From NCBI GenBank assembly GCA_030147505.1, contig JASBVG010000104.1, forward strand, positions 81,080 through 145,079: DNA of 64,000 nucleotides, read 5' to 3'. The notes below the pieces were generated by a model. It ran no database searches, was not told the origin of the DNA, and saw only the letters and a list, made by a program, of their open reading frames with translations. Positions 32,799-42,414 of the stretch are shown one piece after another; position 1 is the stretch's first letter; the number at the start of each line of letters is the position of its first letter. A program made the position numbers and the translations under genes. The stretch is from Tardiphaga sp. Lineage in GTDB: Bacteria > Pseudomonadota > Alphaproteobacteria > Rhizobiales > Xanthobacteraceae.

Positions 32799-33820
32799 TG
32801 TCGGCCATCGAAGCAAATGACAGCGGCATCCTCGCTGTGCGCGACCTGCGGATTCTGTTTCCGACGCGCGACGGTCGCGACACGGTCAAGGCGATCGACG
32901 GGATGGATTTCGATGTCCATCCGGGTGAGACCTTCGGCGTCATCGGCGAGTCCGGCTCGGGGAAGACCACGCTCGGCCGCGCGCTGGTATCCCTGTTGCC
33001 GCCGACCGAGGGCAGGATTCTGCACGACGGGACCGATCCGGCGACCCTCACCACAGAACGATTTCGCGCGCATCGCCGCGATTACCAGATCATCTTTCAG
33101 GACCCGAACGCTGCGCTGAATCCGCGCATGGCCATCATTGACAGCATCGTCGAGCCGATGGAGATCATGCGTGAAGGTGATGCGGCATCGCGGCGCCGGC
33201 GCGGGATCGCGATGCTCGATCGCGTCGGGTTGTCGGCGGAAGTCGCTGACCGCTATCCGCATCAATTGTCGGGCGGGCAGAAGCAGCGCGTCAATATCGC
33301 GCGTGTTCTGACGCTGCGTCCGAAGGTAATTGTCTGCGACGAAGTTGTTGCGGCGCTCGATGTATCCATCCGCGGCGATGTGCTCAATCTGTTCGCCGAT
33401 CTGCAGCGCGAATTCGGCCTGACCTATGTGTTTATCACCCACGATATTTCCGTGGTGTCGCATATCTCCGATCGGATCGCCGTCACCTATCTGGGCAGAC
33501 TGATGGAGCTCGGCGGCGCGGAGGAGGTCGTCGAGCGTCCGCTGCATCCTTATACGCGGGCGCTGCTGTCGGCGGAGCCGGTTCCGCTGCCGTCACATTT
33601 GCGAACCGATCGCCGCATCATTCTCGAAGGCGAGATACCGAGCCCTGTTTTGCCGCCATCGGGCTGCCGCTTCCGCACGCGCTGCCCTTCGGTACAGCCG
33701 CGTTGCGCGGAGGAAGTGCCGGCCTGGCGCGAAGTCAAACCGGGTCATCGCGTTGCCTGCCATTTCGCGACGGCCGATGGCCCGCCAGCAGATAATCAGA
33801 AGGCGCCCAAGGCGTCATAA
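32798..33820 (+). CDS. ABC transporter ATPase (DppF/OppF type)
   Basis: 340 residues: Walker A GESGSGKT, IIFQDPNAALNP, signature LSGGQKQR, Walker B VIVCDEVVAALD, C-terminal tail GCRFRTRCPSVQPRC. In Walker B the residue after DE is V where P is usual (DEVVAALD versus DEPVSALD); the catalytic Glu is kept. Pairs with the preceding ATPase, unlike the fused arrangement at 26098. Confidence 0.93.
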   Translation: MSAIEANDSGILAVRDLRILFPTRDGRDTVKAIDGMDFDVHPGETFGVIGESGSGKTTLGRALVSLLPPTEGRILHDGTDPATLTTERFRAHRRDYQIIFQDPNAALNPRMAIIDSIVEPMEIMREGDAASRRRRGIAMLDRVGLSAEVADRYPHQLSGGQKQRVNIARVLTLRPKVIVCDEVVAALDVSIRGDVLNLFADLQREFGLTYVFITHDISVVSHISDRIAVTYLGRLMELGGAEEVVERPLHPYTRALLSAEPVPLPSHLRTDRRIILEGEIPSPVLPPSGCRFRTRCPSVQPRCAEEVPAWREVKPGHRVACHFATADGPPADNQKAPKAS

Positions 33821-33839
33821 TTATCGGGAGGAGAACAAG

Positions 33840-35393
33840 ATGCGCGTGATCGATCTCGGGCAGCGGCAATTGCGCCGCCGCGATATCCTGGCGCTGATGG
33901 GCGGCGCTGCGGCCGCCGGCACATTGGGGCTGCCGGCATTCGCGGAGGAGGCGAAGAAGGGCGGTGTGCTGAAAGTCGCCGCGCCGGCCAATCCGTCGTC
34001 GCTCGATCCTGCGACCGGCGGTGCTGGCTCGGATCACAGCATTCTCTGGACCATGTATGACACGCTGGTCGAATGGGACTACGAGACGCTGAAGCCGAAG
34101 CCAGGCATGGCGAAGTGGGCATTCCCCGATCCGAAGACGATGGTGCTGGACATCACGGGCGGCATCAAGTTTCACGATGGCACCACGCTCGATGCAGAAG
34201 CCGTGAAGTTCAATCTCGAACGCAACCGCTCGGATCAGCGCTCCAACGTCAAGCCGGACCTGTCCAGCGTCGAGAGCATCGAGGTGACCGGCCCGCTGCA
34301 GGTCACGCTGAAGCTCAAGAACCCCGATTCCGCGCTGCCGGCGATTCTATCCGACCGCGCCGGCATGATGGTCTCGCCGACCAATATCAAGGCCCTCGGC
34401 AATGACACGGATCGGAAGCCCGTCGGCGCCGGACCGTGGAAGTTCGTGCGCTGGAACGACAACGAGATCATTGTCGTCACGCGTCACGAGGACTATTGGC
34501 GCAAGGGCCGCCCCTATCTCGATGGCATCGAGTTCAACATCATCACGGAGAATGCGACGGCGCTGCGCTCGGTGGTGGCGGGGCAGAATGACATGGCGTT
34601 CCAGTTGCCTGCACGTCTGAAGCCGGTGATCGAACGCGCCAAGAACCTGACGACTGTGACGTCGCCGACACTGTACTGCATCCAGCTCTATTTCAACTAT
34701 GCCCGCGCGCCCCTGGACAATGTGAAGGTCCGTCAGGCGATCAATTTTGCGCTGGACCGCGACGTCTTCGTCAAGGCCGCGCTCAGCGGTCTCGGCGAGC
34801 CCGCGCGAATGACGCTGCCGAGCTCGCACTGGGCCTACAACAGGGATGTCGCTAACACCTATCCGCACGATCCCGAGCGCGCGAAGAAACTGCTCGCCGA
34901 GGCCGGATACAAAGATGGTCTCGAACTCACCATCGGCGGCTACACCGATCAGGACTCGGTTCGCCGCGGCGAGGTGATCCAGGATCAGCTCGGCAAGGCC
35001 GGTATCCGCCTGAAATTCACCCGCGGTACCATCGCCGAAATCAGTGCGCAGTTCTTTGCCACCGAGAAAAAGTTCGATCTTCTAGTGTCGGCCTGGACTG
35101 GGCGCCCCGATCCGAGCATGACCTATGCGCTCGGTTTCGACAAAGACGCCTACTACAATGCTGGCCGTACCGCAGATCCGGAGCTGTCCAGGCTGATCAG
35201 GGAAAGTCGAGTCAGCGAGGATCTCAGCAAGCGCGCCGAAATCTTCGCCAAGATCCAGAAGATCACCGTGGAGTCCGCACTGTCAGCGCCGCTCGCGTTC
35301 CAGTTCGAGCTCGATGCCTTGTCCGCGAAGGTGAAGAGCTTCAGGCCGAACCTGCTCGGCAAGCCGAAATTCGAGAACATCTCCCTCGGATAA
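33840..35393 (+). CDS. ABC transporter substrate-binding protein (dipeptide family), Tat-exported
   Basis: 517 residues from ATG 33840 (GGGAGGAG upstream). N-terminus RQLRRRDILALMGGAAAAGTLG is a Tat-type signal ending near AFAEE. Family SBP_bac_5 landmarks: GGIKFHDGTTLDAEAVKFNLER, GAGPWKFVRWNDNEIIVVTRHEDYW, VRQAINFALDR. Genes for CoA activation follow, so the ligand is probably an organic acid or conjugate more than a peptide (inference). Confidence 0.93.
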   Translation: MRVIDLGQRQLRRRDILALMGGAAAAGTLGLPAFAEEAKKGGVLKVAAPANPSSLDPATGGAGSDHSILWTMYDTLVEWDYETLKPKPGMAKWAFPDPKTMVLDITGGIKFHDGTTLDAEAVKFNLERNRSDQRSNVKPDLSSVESIEVTGPLQVTLKLKNPDSALPAILSDRAGMMVSPTNIKALGNDTDRKPVGAGPWKFVRWNDNEIIVVTRHEDYWRKGRPYLDGIEFNIITENATALRSVVAGQNDMAFQLPARLKPVIERAKNLTTVTSPTLYCIQLYFNYARAPLDNVKVRQAINFALDRDVFVKAALSGLGEPARMTLPSSHWAYNRDVANTYPHDPERAKKLLAEAGYKDGLELTIGGYTDQDSVRRGEVIQDQLGKAGIRLKFTRGTIAEISAQFFATEKKFDLLVSAWTGRPDPSMTYALGFDKDAYYNAGRTADPELSRLIRESRVSEDLSKRAEIFAKIQKITVESALSAPLAFQFELDALSAKVKSFRPNLLGKPKFENISLG

Positions 35394-35400
35394 TGCCAAC

Positions 35401-35425
35401 GGCGCCGCGCACGACGCGCGGCGCC
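35401..35425 (+). terminator. GC-rich stem-loop between binding-protein and permease genes
   Basis: GGCGCCGCGC (35401-35410), loop ACGAC, GCGCGGCGCC (35416-35425): perfect 10-bp stem starting 8 bp after the stop codon, followed by GCCTTT. It looks like a leaky terminator or an mRNA 3'-end stabiliser that would raise binding-protein levels above those of the permeases, as in malE-malF. It also argues that the permease starts at 35447, beyond the hairpin. Confidence 0.7.
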
Positions 35426-35446
35426 GCCTTTCAGGTGAAATGGCAC

Positions 35447-36403
35447 ATGAGAAAATCTGCTCGTCTCCGCATCGTCGGCCGCCGCTTGTTACAGGCGCTT
35501 CCGGTCGTGATCTTGTCCACCTTCATCGTGTTCGGCCTGTTGAAGCTGGTGCCGGGCGATGTCGCCGTGACGCTTGCAGGCGACAACGCTTCGGATCAGC
35601 GCATCGCCGAGATTCGCGAGATCTATGGCCTCAACCAGCCGTTTCTCGTTCAGTATGGGTCGTGGCTGTTCAAGGCGTTGCACGGCGACCTGTCGAAGTC
35701 GCTGATCTCGAATGAGGCGGTACTGACGGCCATCCAGCGCTGCCTGCCGCATACGATTCTGATCGTGGTCCTGGCATTGTTGACGGCGCTGATCATCGGC
35801 ATTCCGCTTGGTATCGCTGCAGCGACGAAGCCCGGCTCATGGATCGATGGTTTCGTGATGGCCATCGCCTCGCTCGGCGTGGCCGTACCGAATTTCTGGC
35901 TCGGCATGTTGCTGGTCGCTTTCTTCTCGCTGCAGCTCAATTGGCTGCCTGCGACCGGCGCGGCATCCTTGATGAAGGATCCTTGGGTAGCGCTCAGTCA
36001 CGCCATCCTTCCGGCTGTCGCCCTCGCATCCGGCGGCATCGCCGAAGTCGCGCGGCAGTTGCGCTCGTCCCTGGTGGAAATCCTGTCGTCGCAGCAGGTG
36101 CGGACGCTGCATGCGAAAGGTTTGCCGCCGTCGTCCATTCTGTGGCGGCACGGTCTCAAGAATGTCAGCGTGAATCTGCTTACGGTGGTGAGCCTGCTCG
36201 CCAATCGCATGCTGGCGGCGACGGTGGTCGTCGAAGCGGTGTTCGCCATTCCCGGCATGGGCGGATTGATCGTCAACGCGGCCATGAACCGCGACTTTCC
36301 GGTGGTGCAGGGCGTCGTCTTCACCATGGTGCTGATCGTCGTCAGCATCAATCTTCTGACGGACATTCTCTACAGTGTCCTCGATCCCCGGATTTCGTCA
36401 TGA
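35447..36403 (+). CDS. ABC transporter permease (DppB type)
   Basis: 318 residues from ATG 35447 (AGGTG upstream); an in-frame ATG at 35393 overlaps the previous stop but would place the hairpin inside the gene. LRIVGRRLLQALPVVILSTFIVFGLLKLVPGDVAV opens the protein; EAA loop SSQQVRTLHAKGLPPSSILWRHGLKNV; end DILYSVLDPRIS. Six membrane segments. ATGA overlap with the next permease. Confidence 0.93.
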   Translation: MRKSARLRIVGRRLLQALPVVILSTFIVFGLLKLVPGDVAVTLAGDNASDQRIAEIREIYGLNQPFLVQYGSWLFKALHGDLSKSLISNEAVLTAIQRCLPHTILIVVLALLTALIIGIPLGIAAATKPGSWIDGFVMAIASLGVAVPNFWLGMLLVAFFSLQLNWLPATGAASLMKDPWVALSHAILPAVALASGGIAEVARQLRSSLVEILSSQQVRTLHAKGLPPSSILWRHGLKNVSVNLLTVVSLLANRMLAATVVVEAVFAIPGMGGLIVNAAMNRDFPVVQGVVFTMVLIVVSINLLTDILYSVLDPRISS

Positions 36404-37275
36404 CCGATGCCGTGATGACAGCCCCGCGCCAGCCCAGCCGGCTCTCGGGTTTCGGGCGCTGGCTGGTGACCGATATTCGCGGCGCGATCAGCCTGGGCTT
36501 CCTGCTGGCGCTGTTGCTCATCTCGGTTCTCGCGCCATGGATCTCGCCATACAACCCGGTGGCGCAGAACATCGACGCGTCGCTGGCGGCGATGTCGGCG
36601 CAGCACTGGCTCGGCGCCGACGATCTTGGCCGCGATACGCTGAGCCGCCTGATCTATGGCGGTGTCGCATCGCTCTACGCCAGCTTTCTTGCTGTCGCGA
36701 TCGCGGTGCTGATCGGGGTGCCTGTCGGTGTGCTTGCCGGTTATCTCGGCGGCTGGGTCGATACGGTGATCAGCCGCATCATCGACAGCTTTCTGTCCTT
36801 CCCGGCCATCGTGCTGGCGATCGCGGTCACCGGCGCCCTCGGCATCGGCCTCACCAATGGCATGATCTCGGTTGGCATCGTGTTTTCGCCGCAGCTGGCG
36901 CGTCTCGTTCGTGCCCGCACGCTGGTGGTGCGCAATGAGCTGTATGTCGATGCCGCGCGCTGCTTCGGCGGTTCGACGTCCCGCATTCTCTGGCGGCATG
37001 TGTTGCCGAATGCGATCCAGCCGGTGATCGTCCAGGTCACGCTGCTGCTCGCGGCTGCGCTGCTCGCCGAAGCAAGCCTCAGCTTTCTCGGCCTTGGCAT
37101 CCAGCCGCCCGATCCGAGCTGGGGGGCGATGCTGGCGCGCGCCTATCAGAACATGGAGATCGCACCCGAGCAGATGTATCCGCCCGGCCTCGCGATCCTG
37201 TTCACGGCACTGGCCTTCAACACGCTGGGTGAGTCCCTGCGCGTCGCCCTCGATCCCACGATGAAACGTAACTGA
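36400..37275 (+). CDS. ABC transporter permease (DppC type)
   Basis: 291 residues from ATG 36400. Opening WISPYNPVAQNIDASLAAMSAQHWLGADDLGRDTLSRLIYG; EAA loop RNELYVDAARCFGGSTSRILWRHVLPNAIQPVIV; end NTLGESLRVALDPTMKR. Coupled to the preceding permease by ATGA. It completes a five-gene importer. Confidence 0.95.
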   Translation: MTDAVMTAPRQPSRLSGFGRWLVTDIRGAISLGFLLALLLISVLAPWISPYNPVAQNIDASLAAMSAQHWLGADDLGRDTLSRLIYGGVASLYASFLAVAIAVLIGVPVGVLAGYLGGWVDTVISRIIDSFLSFPAIVLAIAVTGALGIGLTNGMISVGIVFSPQLARLVRARTLVVRNELYVDAARCFGGSTSRILWRHVLPNAIQPVIVQVTLLLAAALLAEASLSFLGLGIQPPDPSWGAMLARAYQNMEIAPEQMYPPGLAILFTALAFNTLGESLRVALDPTMKRN

Positions 37276-37295
37276 CAATAACAAGGAAGACGGTC

Positions 37296-39023
37296 ATGAC
37301 CGCAGATACCAGGGAAGCCCAGAAGGAAGCCGACTATCTGGCCCGGCTACACGAGCTGTGGGCCAAGGCATGGCCGAAGGGGACACCGAAGACGCCGCAA
37401 TATCCCCACGGCGAAGTGGCGCTGACCGAATATCTGCGCATCTGGGCGCGGTTGCAGCCGCAGAAGCCGGCGGTGATCTTTTATGGCCACGTCACCAGCT
37501 ATGCCGATCTCGACAAGCAGAGCGATCGCTTTGCCGCCTTGTTGATGGCGAAGGGTGTTCGCAAGGGCGACCGTGTTGCCGTCTTCATGCCGAATTGCCC
37601 GCAATTCCACATCGCATTCTTCGGCATCCTCAAGCTCGGCGCCATCCATGTTCCGGTAAGCCCGTTGTCGCGCGCCTTCGAGCTTGCCTATGAACTCAAC
37701 GACACCGACGCCGAAGTCATTGTCGCGCTCGACCAGCTGGCGCCCGTGGTCGATCAGGTCCGCGGCGAGACCAAACTGCGTGAAGTGATCGTCACTTCCT
37801 TCGCCGATGTCCTTCCGGTCGAGCCGACCATTCCTGTCCCGGACTCCATTCGTGGCCCGCGCGTCGCAGTTCCGGGCGCGACGGACCTATTGCCCGCGCT
37901 CGCAGCTTTGCCCGAGCCGAAGCCGCTGCCGCCCGCCGCGCTCGATAATATCGCAGCGCTGAATTACACGGGCGGCACCACGGGCATGCCGAAAGGTTGT
38001 GTCCATACCCAGCGCGACATGGTCTATACGGCTGCCGCCAATCACGGCATTTCCGTCGTCTCCAATCAGAACAGCATCTATCTCTCGTTTTTCCCGGAAT
38101 TCTGGATTGCCGGAGAAAACTTTGGCCTGATCTTTCCGCTCTTTGCCGGGGCGACGCTGGTGCTGCTGGCGCGCTGGGACGCGGTGGGGGCGCTGTCCGC
38201 CATCGATCGTTACAAGGTCAATGTCACCGCTATGCCGGTGGATGGCGCCGTTGAGCTGATGGATCATCCGCGTTTCAAGGAGTTCGATCTGTCCTCGCTG
38301 AGCCAGGTCCGCGTCGTCTCCTTCGTGAAGAAGCTCAATCCAGATTATCGCAAGCGCTGGAAGGATCTCACCGGCATCGTCCTCACCGAAGCATCCTGGG
38401 GCATGACGGAAACGCACACGTCGAACACGTTCGTGTCTGGCTTCCAGGAGAATGACTTCGATCTGCTGTCGCAGCCGATCTTCGTCGGCCTGCCGGTGCC
38501 GGGCGCCGAATTCAAGATCACCGATTTCGAGACCGGCGAACTTGTGCCGCTCGGCGCCGAGGGTGAGATCCGCGTCCGTACGCCATCATTGCTCAAGGGT
38601 TACTGGAACAAGCCGGAAGCCACAGCTGAATCTCTCGTCAATGGCTGGCTGCGTACCGGCGATATCGGCACCATCGACACTCAGGGATTTCTGCACTTCC
38701 TCGGCCGCCGCAAGGAGATGCTCAAGGTCAAGGGCATGAGCGTGTTTCCGCCGGAGATCGAGGCCCTGCTTGGCCAGCATCCGAAAGTACTGGGATCTGG
38801 CGTTGTCGGCCGCGACGATGCCGACAAGGGGCAGGTGCCCGTTGCCTTCATCCAGCTCAAGCCGGAGGCCCATGGCAGCGTGACGCCGGCGGAGATCCAG
38901 GCGTGGTGCGCCGAGCGGATGGCTGTCTACAAGGTGCCGGAAGTGCGCATCATCGATGCATTGCCGATGACCGCCACCGGCAAGGTGAAGAAGCAGGAAC
39001 TGAACGCCAACGCGCCGCTCTGA
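37296..39023 (+). CDS. Acyl-CoA synthetase (AMP-forming ligase)
   Basis: 575 residues of the ANL superfamily. P-loop NYTGGTTGMPKGC (~residue 225), A5-like SWGMTETHT, GWLRTGDIG with the ribose-binding Asp, hinge and FLGRRKEMLKVKGMSVFP, and the adenylation Lys in MTATGKVKKQEL near the C-terminus. It forms an acyl-AMP and then an acyl-CoA in the cytosol. 20 bp after the permease, so it most likely activates the imported acid. Substrate cannot be told from sequence. Confidence 0.93.
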   Translation: MTADTREAQKEADYLARLHELWAKAWPKGTPKTPQYPHGEVALTEYLRIWARLQPQKPAVIFYGHVTSYADLDKQSDRFAALLMAKGVRKGDRVAVFMPNCPQFHIAFFGILKLGAIHVPVSPLSRAFELAYELNDTDAEVIVALDQLAPVVDQVRGETKLREVIVTSFADVLPVEPTIPVPDSIRGPRVAVPGATDLLPALAALPEPKPLPPAALDNIAALNYTGGTTGMPKGCVHTQRDMVYTAAANHGISVVSNQNSIYLSFFPEFWIAGENFGLIFPLFAGATLVLLARWDAVGALSAIDRYKVNVTAMPVDGAVELMDHPRFKEFDLSSLSQVRVVSFVKKLNPDYRKRWKDLTGIVLTEASWGMTETHTSNTFVSGFQENDFDLLSQPIFVGLPVPGAEFKITDFETGELVPLGAEGEIRVRTPSLLKGYWNKPEATAESLVNGWLRTGDIGTIDTQGFLHFLGRRKEMLKVKGMSVFPPEIEALLGQHPKVLGSGVVGRDDADKGQVPVAFIQLKPEAHGSVTPAEIQAWCAERMAVYKVPEVRIIDALPMTATGKVKKQELNANAPL

Positions 39024-39091
39024 TCGGTGTGCGCCGCCATCCGCGCGCGGAAGGCCGCGCCGGATCGTGTCTGTTGTCCACGGAGATTCTG

Positions 39092-42000
39092 ATGTCCTTT
39101 CGTAAATTGCTGATCGCCAATCGTGGCGAGATCGCCATTCGCATCGCGCGCGCCGCAGCTGATGCCGGTCTTGCTGCGGTTGCGATTCATCCGGCTGACG
39201 ATGCGAACTCACTCCATGTGCGTATTGCCGATGAGGCGCGGGAGATTCCTGGCCGCGGAGCGCGCGCTTATCTCGACATCGAGGGCGTGATCGGTGCCGC
39301 CAAGGCCAGTGGCTGCGATGCGCTGCATCCCGGTTACGGGTTTCTCAGCGAGAATGCGGATCTCGCACAACGCTGTGCGGAAGAAGGCATTGTCTTTGTC
39401 GGCCCGTCGCCCGCGGCGCTCAAACTGTTCGGCGACAAGGTTGCGGCAAAGCAGCTCGCCAAGCGCTGCGGCGTACCGGTTATCGCCGGCACCACCGGTC
39501 CCTCGACGCTGGACGAGATCAAGGCGTTCTTCGCGTCGCTCGGTAACAATGCCGCGATCATGATCAAGGCGATGGCCGGCGGCGGTGGTCGCGGCATGCG
39601 TGTTGTCGAGCGCGCAGCCGATATCGACGAGGCCTATGCGCGCTGCCAGTCCGAGGCCAAGGCTGGGTTCGGCTATGACGGCGTCTATGCGGAGCGTCTG
39701 ATCCGCAATGCCCGGCATATCGAGGTGCAGATCATTGGCGATCGCCATGGTAGTGTCAGCCATCTGTGGGAGCGCGAATGCACCATTCAACGCCGCAATC
39801 AGAAGCTGGTCGAGATCGCACCGAGCCCGTCACTTACGGACGGTCTGCGTAATCGGATCGTCGAGGCCGCGCGACAGCTCGCGTCGGAAGCACGATATGA
39901 CAGCCTTGGCACCTTCGAGTTTCTGGTCGACGGCGAAGCCAGCGAGGGGGATGGCGCCTTCGCCTTCATCGAGGCCAATCCGCGGCTGCAGGTCGAGCAC
40001 ACGGTGACGGAAGAGGTACTGTCCGTCGATCTCGTCGGCGCGCAGCTCGCTGTCGCCGCCGGTGCGACACTCGCATCGCTTGGACTCGACCAAGCATCGG
40101 TGCCGAAGCCGCGCGGGTTTGCCATGCAGCTGCGCATCAATATGGAGACGATGGATTCCACCGGCGGCACCCAGCCCACCGGCGGCACGCTCGCCGTATT
40201 CGAACCGCCCGCGGGGCCGGGCGTGCGAGTCGATACGTTCGGCTATGCCGGCTACCGGACCAGCGCGGCTTTCGACTCGCTGCTTGCCAAGGTCATCGTT
40301 CACACGCCGATGAAATGGGCCGATGTCGTTGCCAAGGGAACGCGCACGCTGCGCGAGTTTCGTATCGAGGGTGTCGCAACCAATATCCCGTTCATCCAGG
40401 CGATCCTCGCTCACGCGGATTTCCAGGCCAATCGCGTCAGCACCGGCTTCATCGACAGGAATGTTGCGGATCTCGTGACAGCAGCAATGGCCGTTTCGCC
40501 GTCGCTATTCGCCGCCAGCGGAACTGCCGCCCTCAGCGCGGCATCGTCTGCCACAGCGGAGCCTGTGCCGGAGGGGGCGGTGGCCGTGATGGCGCCGCTG
40601 CAGGGAACCGTCGTGTCTACCCCTGTGGCGGAGGGCGAGATGGTACGCCCCGGACAGCAACTCGCCATCATCGAATCCATGAAAATGGAACATCTCGTCA
40701 CCGCGCAACAGGGCGGCCGTGTGATGCGGATCGTCGCGGTAGACGGCGCCACGCTGATGCAGAACGAGGCCATCCTGTATCTCGAACCGCAGGATGTCGA
40801 AGGCGATCTCGTCGCTGAGCAGGCGGAGATCGATCTCGATCACATCCGGCCTGATCTCGCCGAATTATTCGCGCGACAGGCCATCACATTCGACGAAAAC
40901 CGTCCGTCATCTGTCGAGCGGCGTCGCAAGACCAATCAGCGCACCGCGCGTGAAAACGTCGCGCAGCTCGTCGACGATGGCTCCTTCATGGAATATGGCA
41001 GCCTGGCCATTGCCGGGCAGCGCCGCCGCCGTGCTGTCGATGATCTCATCAAGAACACGCCGGCAGATGGATTGATCTCGGGCGTCGCCACGGTCAACGC
41101 AAAGACCTTTGGTGAACATGCCGCGCGCTGCATGGTAATCTCCTACGACTATACGGTCCTTGCCGGCACGCAGGGGCACATGAACCACAAGAAGATCGAT
41201 CGCATGCTGTCGCTGGTCGAGCAGTGGCGGATGCCGCTGGTGTTCTACGCCGAAGGCGGCGGCGGTCGTCCCGGTGACACCGACCGGCTCGGCCTGACGG
41301 GCCTCGACGGGCCGTCCTTCGTGCAATTCGCCAAGCTTTCCGGCCTCGTGCCGGTGATCGGCGTCGTCTCCGGTTATTGTTTCGCCGGCAATGCGGCCAT
41401 GCTCGGCTGCTGCGATGTCATCATTGCCACGAAGAATGCGTCGATCGGCATGGGCGGCCCGGCGATGATCGAAGGCGGCGGGCTCGGCGTCTATCATCCG
41501 GCCGAAGTCGGTCCCGTCTCGTTCCAGTCGCCGAATGGCGTGGTCGACATCCTCGTCGAAGACGAGGAGGAAGCAACACGGGTTGCGCAGAAATATCTGT
41601 CCTATTTCCAGGGCGCGATCCCGGATTGGCGTGCACCGGATCAAAGGTTGCTGCGCCGCGCGATTCCTGAGAACCGGTTGCGCGTCTATGACATCCGGAA
41701 TGTGATTGATCTCATGGCCGATGAAGACTCCGTGCTTGAGATCCGGCGCGATTTCGGCGTGGGCATGATCACTGCCTTCATTCGTATCGAGGGCAAGCCG
41801 TTCGGCCTGATCGCCAACAATCCGAAACATCTTGGTGGCGCCATCGATGCCGAGGCTGGCGACAAGGCCGCGCGCTTCATGCAGCTCTGCGACGCCTTCG
41901 ATATTCCTATCGTCTCGCTCTGCGACACGCCCGGATTCATGGTCGGCCCCGAAGCGGAGAAGACTGCGATCGTTCGCCACGTGGCGCGGATGTTCGTCAC

Positions 42001-42400
42001 CGGCGCGAGCATCACGGTGCCGCTCTTCGGCATCGTGCTGCGCAAGGGTTACGGGCTGGGCGCGCAGTCGATGATCGGCGGCAGCTTCCATGCCTCGTTC
42101 TTCACTGCAGCGTGGCCGACCGGTGAGTTCGGCGGCATGGGGCTGGAGGGCTACGTCCGCCTCGGTTTCCGCAAGGAGATGGAGGCCATCGCCGATCCGG
42201 TCGAGCGCGAGACCTGGTACAAGAACAAGGTCGCCGAGCTCTATGCCAACGGCAAGGCGACCTCGATCGCTTCGGTCTTCGAGATCGACAACGTGATCGA
42301 TCCCGCAGAAACGCGGCGCTGGATCATGGCCGGCCTGCGTTCGGTCCCGGTCCCGCCCGAGCGCGAGACGCGCAAGCGCCCGTGCATCGATACCTGGTAA
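39092..42400 (+). CDS. Single-chain biotin-dependent acyl-CoA carboxylase
   Basis: 1102 residues from ATG 39092. Biotin carboxylase domain 1-~450 (KLLIANRGEIAIRI, ATP-grasp AMAGGGGRGMRVV, FIEANPRLQVEHTVTE). Biotin carboxyl carrier domain ~500-570 with biotinyl Lys K531 in ESMKMEH. Carboxyltransferase domain ~590-1095 (GRPGDTDRLGLTGLDGPSFV, VVSGYCFAGNAAMLGCCDVIIA, IGGSFHASFFTAAWPTGEFGGMGLEGYV). Most bacterial acetyl/propionyl-CoA carboxylases split these over two or more chains; the fused form is a distinct family. It carboxylates an acyl-CoA at the alpha or gamma carbon, here presumably the product of the upstream ligase. Confidence 0.92.
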   Translation: MSFRKLLIANRGEIAIRIARAAADAGLAAVAIHPADDANSLHVRIADEAREIPGRGARAYLDIEGVIGAAKASGCDALHPGYGFLSENADLAQRCAEEGIVFVGPSPAALKLFGDKVAAKQLAKRCGVPVIAGTTGPSTLDEIKAFFASLGNNAAIMIKAMAGGGGRGMRVVERAADIDEAYARCQSEAKAGFGYDGVYAERLIRNARHIEVQIIGDRHGSVSHLWERECTIQRRNQKLVEIAPSPSLTDGLRNRIVEAARQLASEARYDSLGTFEFLVDGEASEGDGAFAFIEANPRLQVEHTVTEEVLSVDLVGAQLAVAAGATLASLGLDQASVPKPRGFAMQLRINMETMDSTGGTQPTGGTLAVFEPPAGPGVRVDTFGYAGYRTSAAFDSLLAKVIVHTPMKWADVVAKGTRTLREFRIEGVATNIPFIQAILAHADFQANRVSTGFIDRNVADLVTAAMAVSPSLFAASGTAALSAASSATAEPVPEGAVAVMAPLQGTVVSTPVAEGEMVRPGQQLAIIESMKMEHLVTAQQGGRVMRIVAVDGATLMQNEAILYLEPQDVEGDLVAEQAEIDLDHIRPDLAELFARQAITFDENRPSSVERRRKTNQRTARENVAQLVDDGSFMEYGSLAIAGQRRRRAVDDLIKNTPADGLISGVATVNAKTFGEHAARCMVISYDYTVLAGTQGHMNHKKIDRMLSLVEQWRMPLVFYAEGGGGRPGDTDRLGLTGLDGPSFVQFAKLSGLVPVIGVVSGYCFAGNAAMLGCCDVIIATKNASIGMGGPAMIEGGGLGVYHPAEVGPVSFQSPNGVVDILVEDEEEATRVAQKYLSYFQGAIPDWRAPDQRLLRRAIPENRLRVYDIRNVIDLMADEDSVLEIRRDFGVGMITAFIRIEGKPFGLIANNPKHLGGAIDAEAGDKAARFMQLCDAFDIPIVSLCDTPGFMVGPEAEKTAIVRHVARMFVTGASITVPLFGIVLRKGYGLGAQSMIGGSFHASFFTAAWPTGEFGGMGLEGYVRLGFRKEMEAIADPVERETWYKNKVAELYANGKATSIASVFEIDNVIDPAETRRWIMAGLRSVPVPPERETRKRPCIDTW

Positions 42401-42414
42401 TTCGGAGACGTCAG

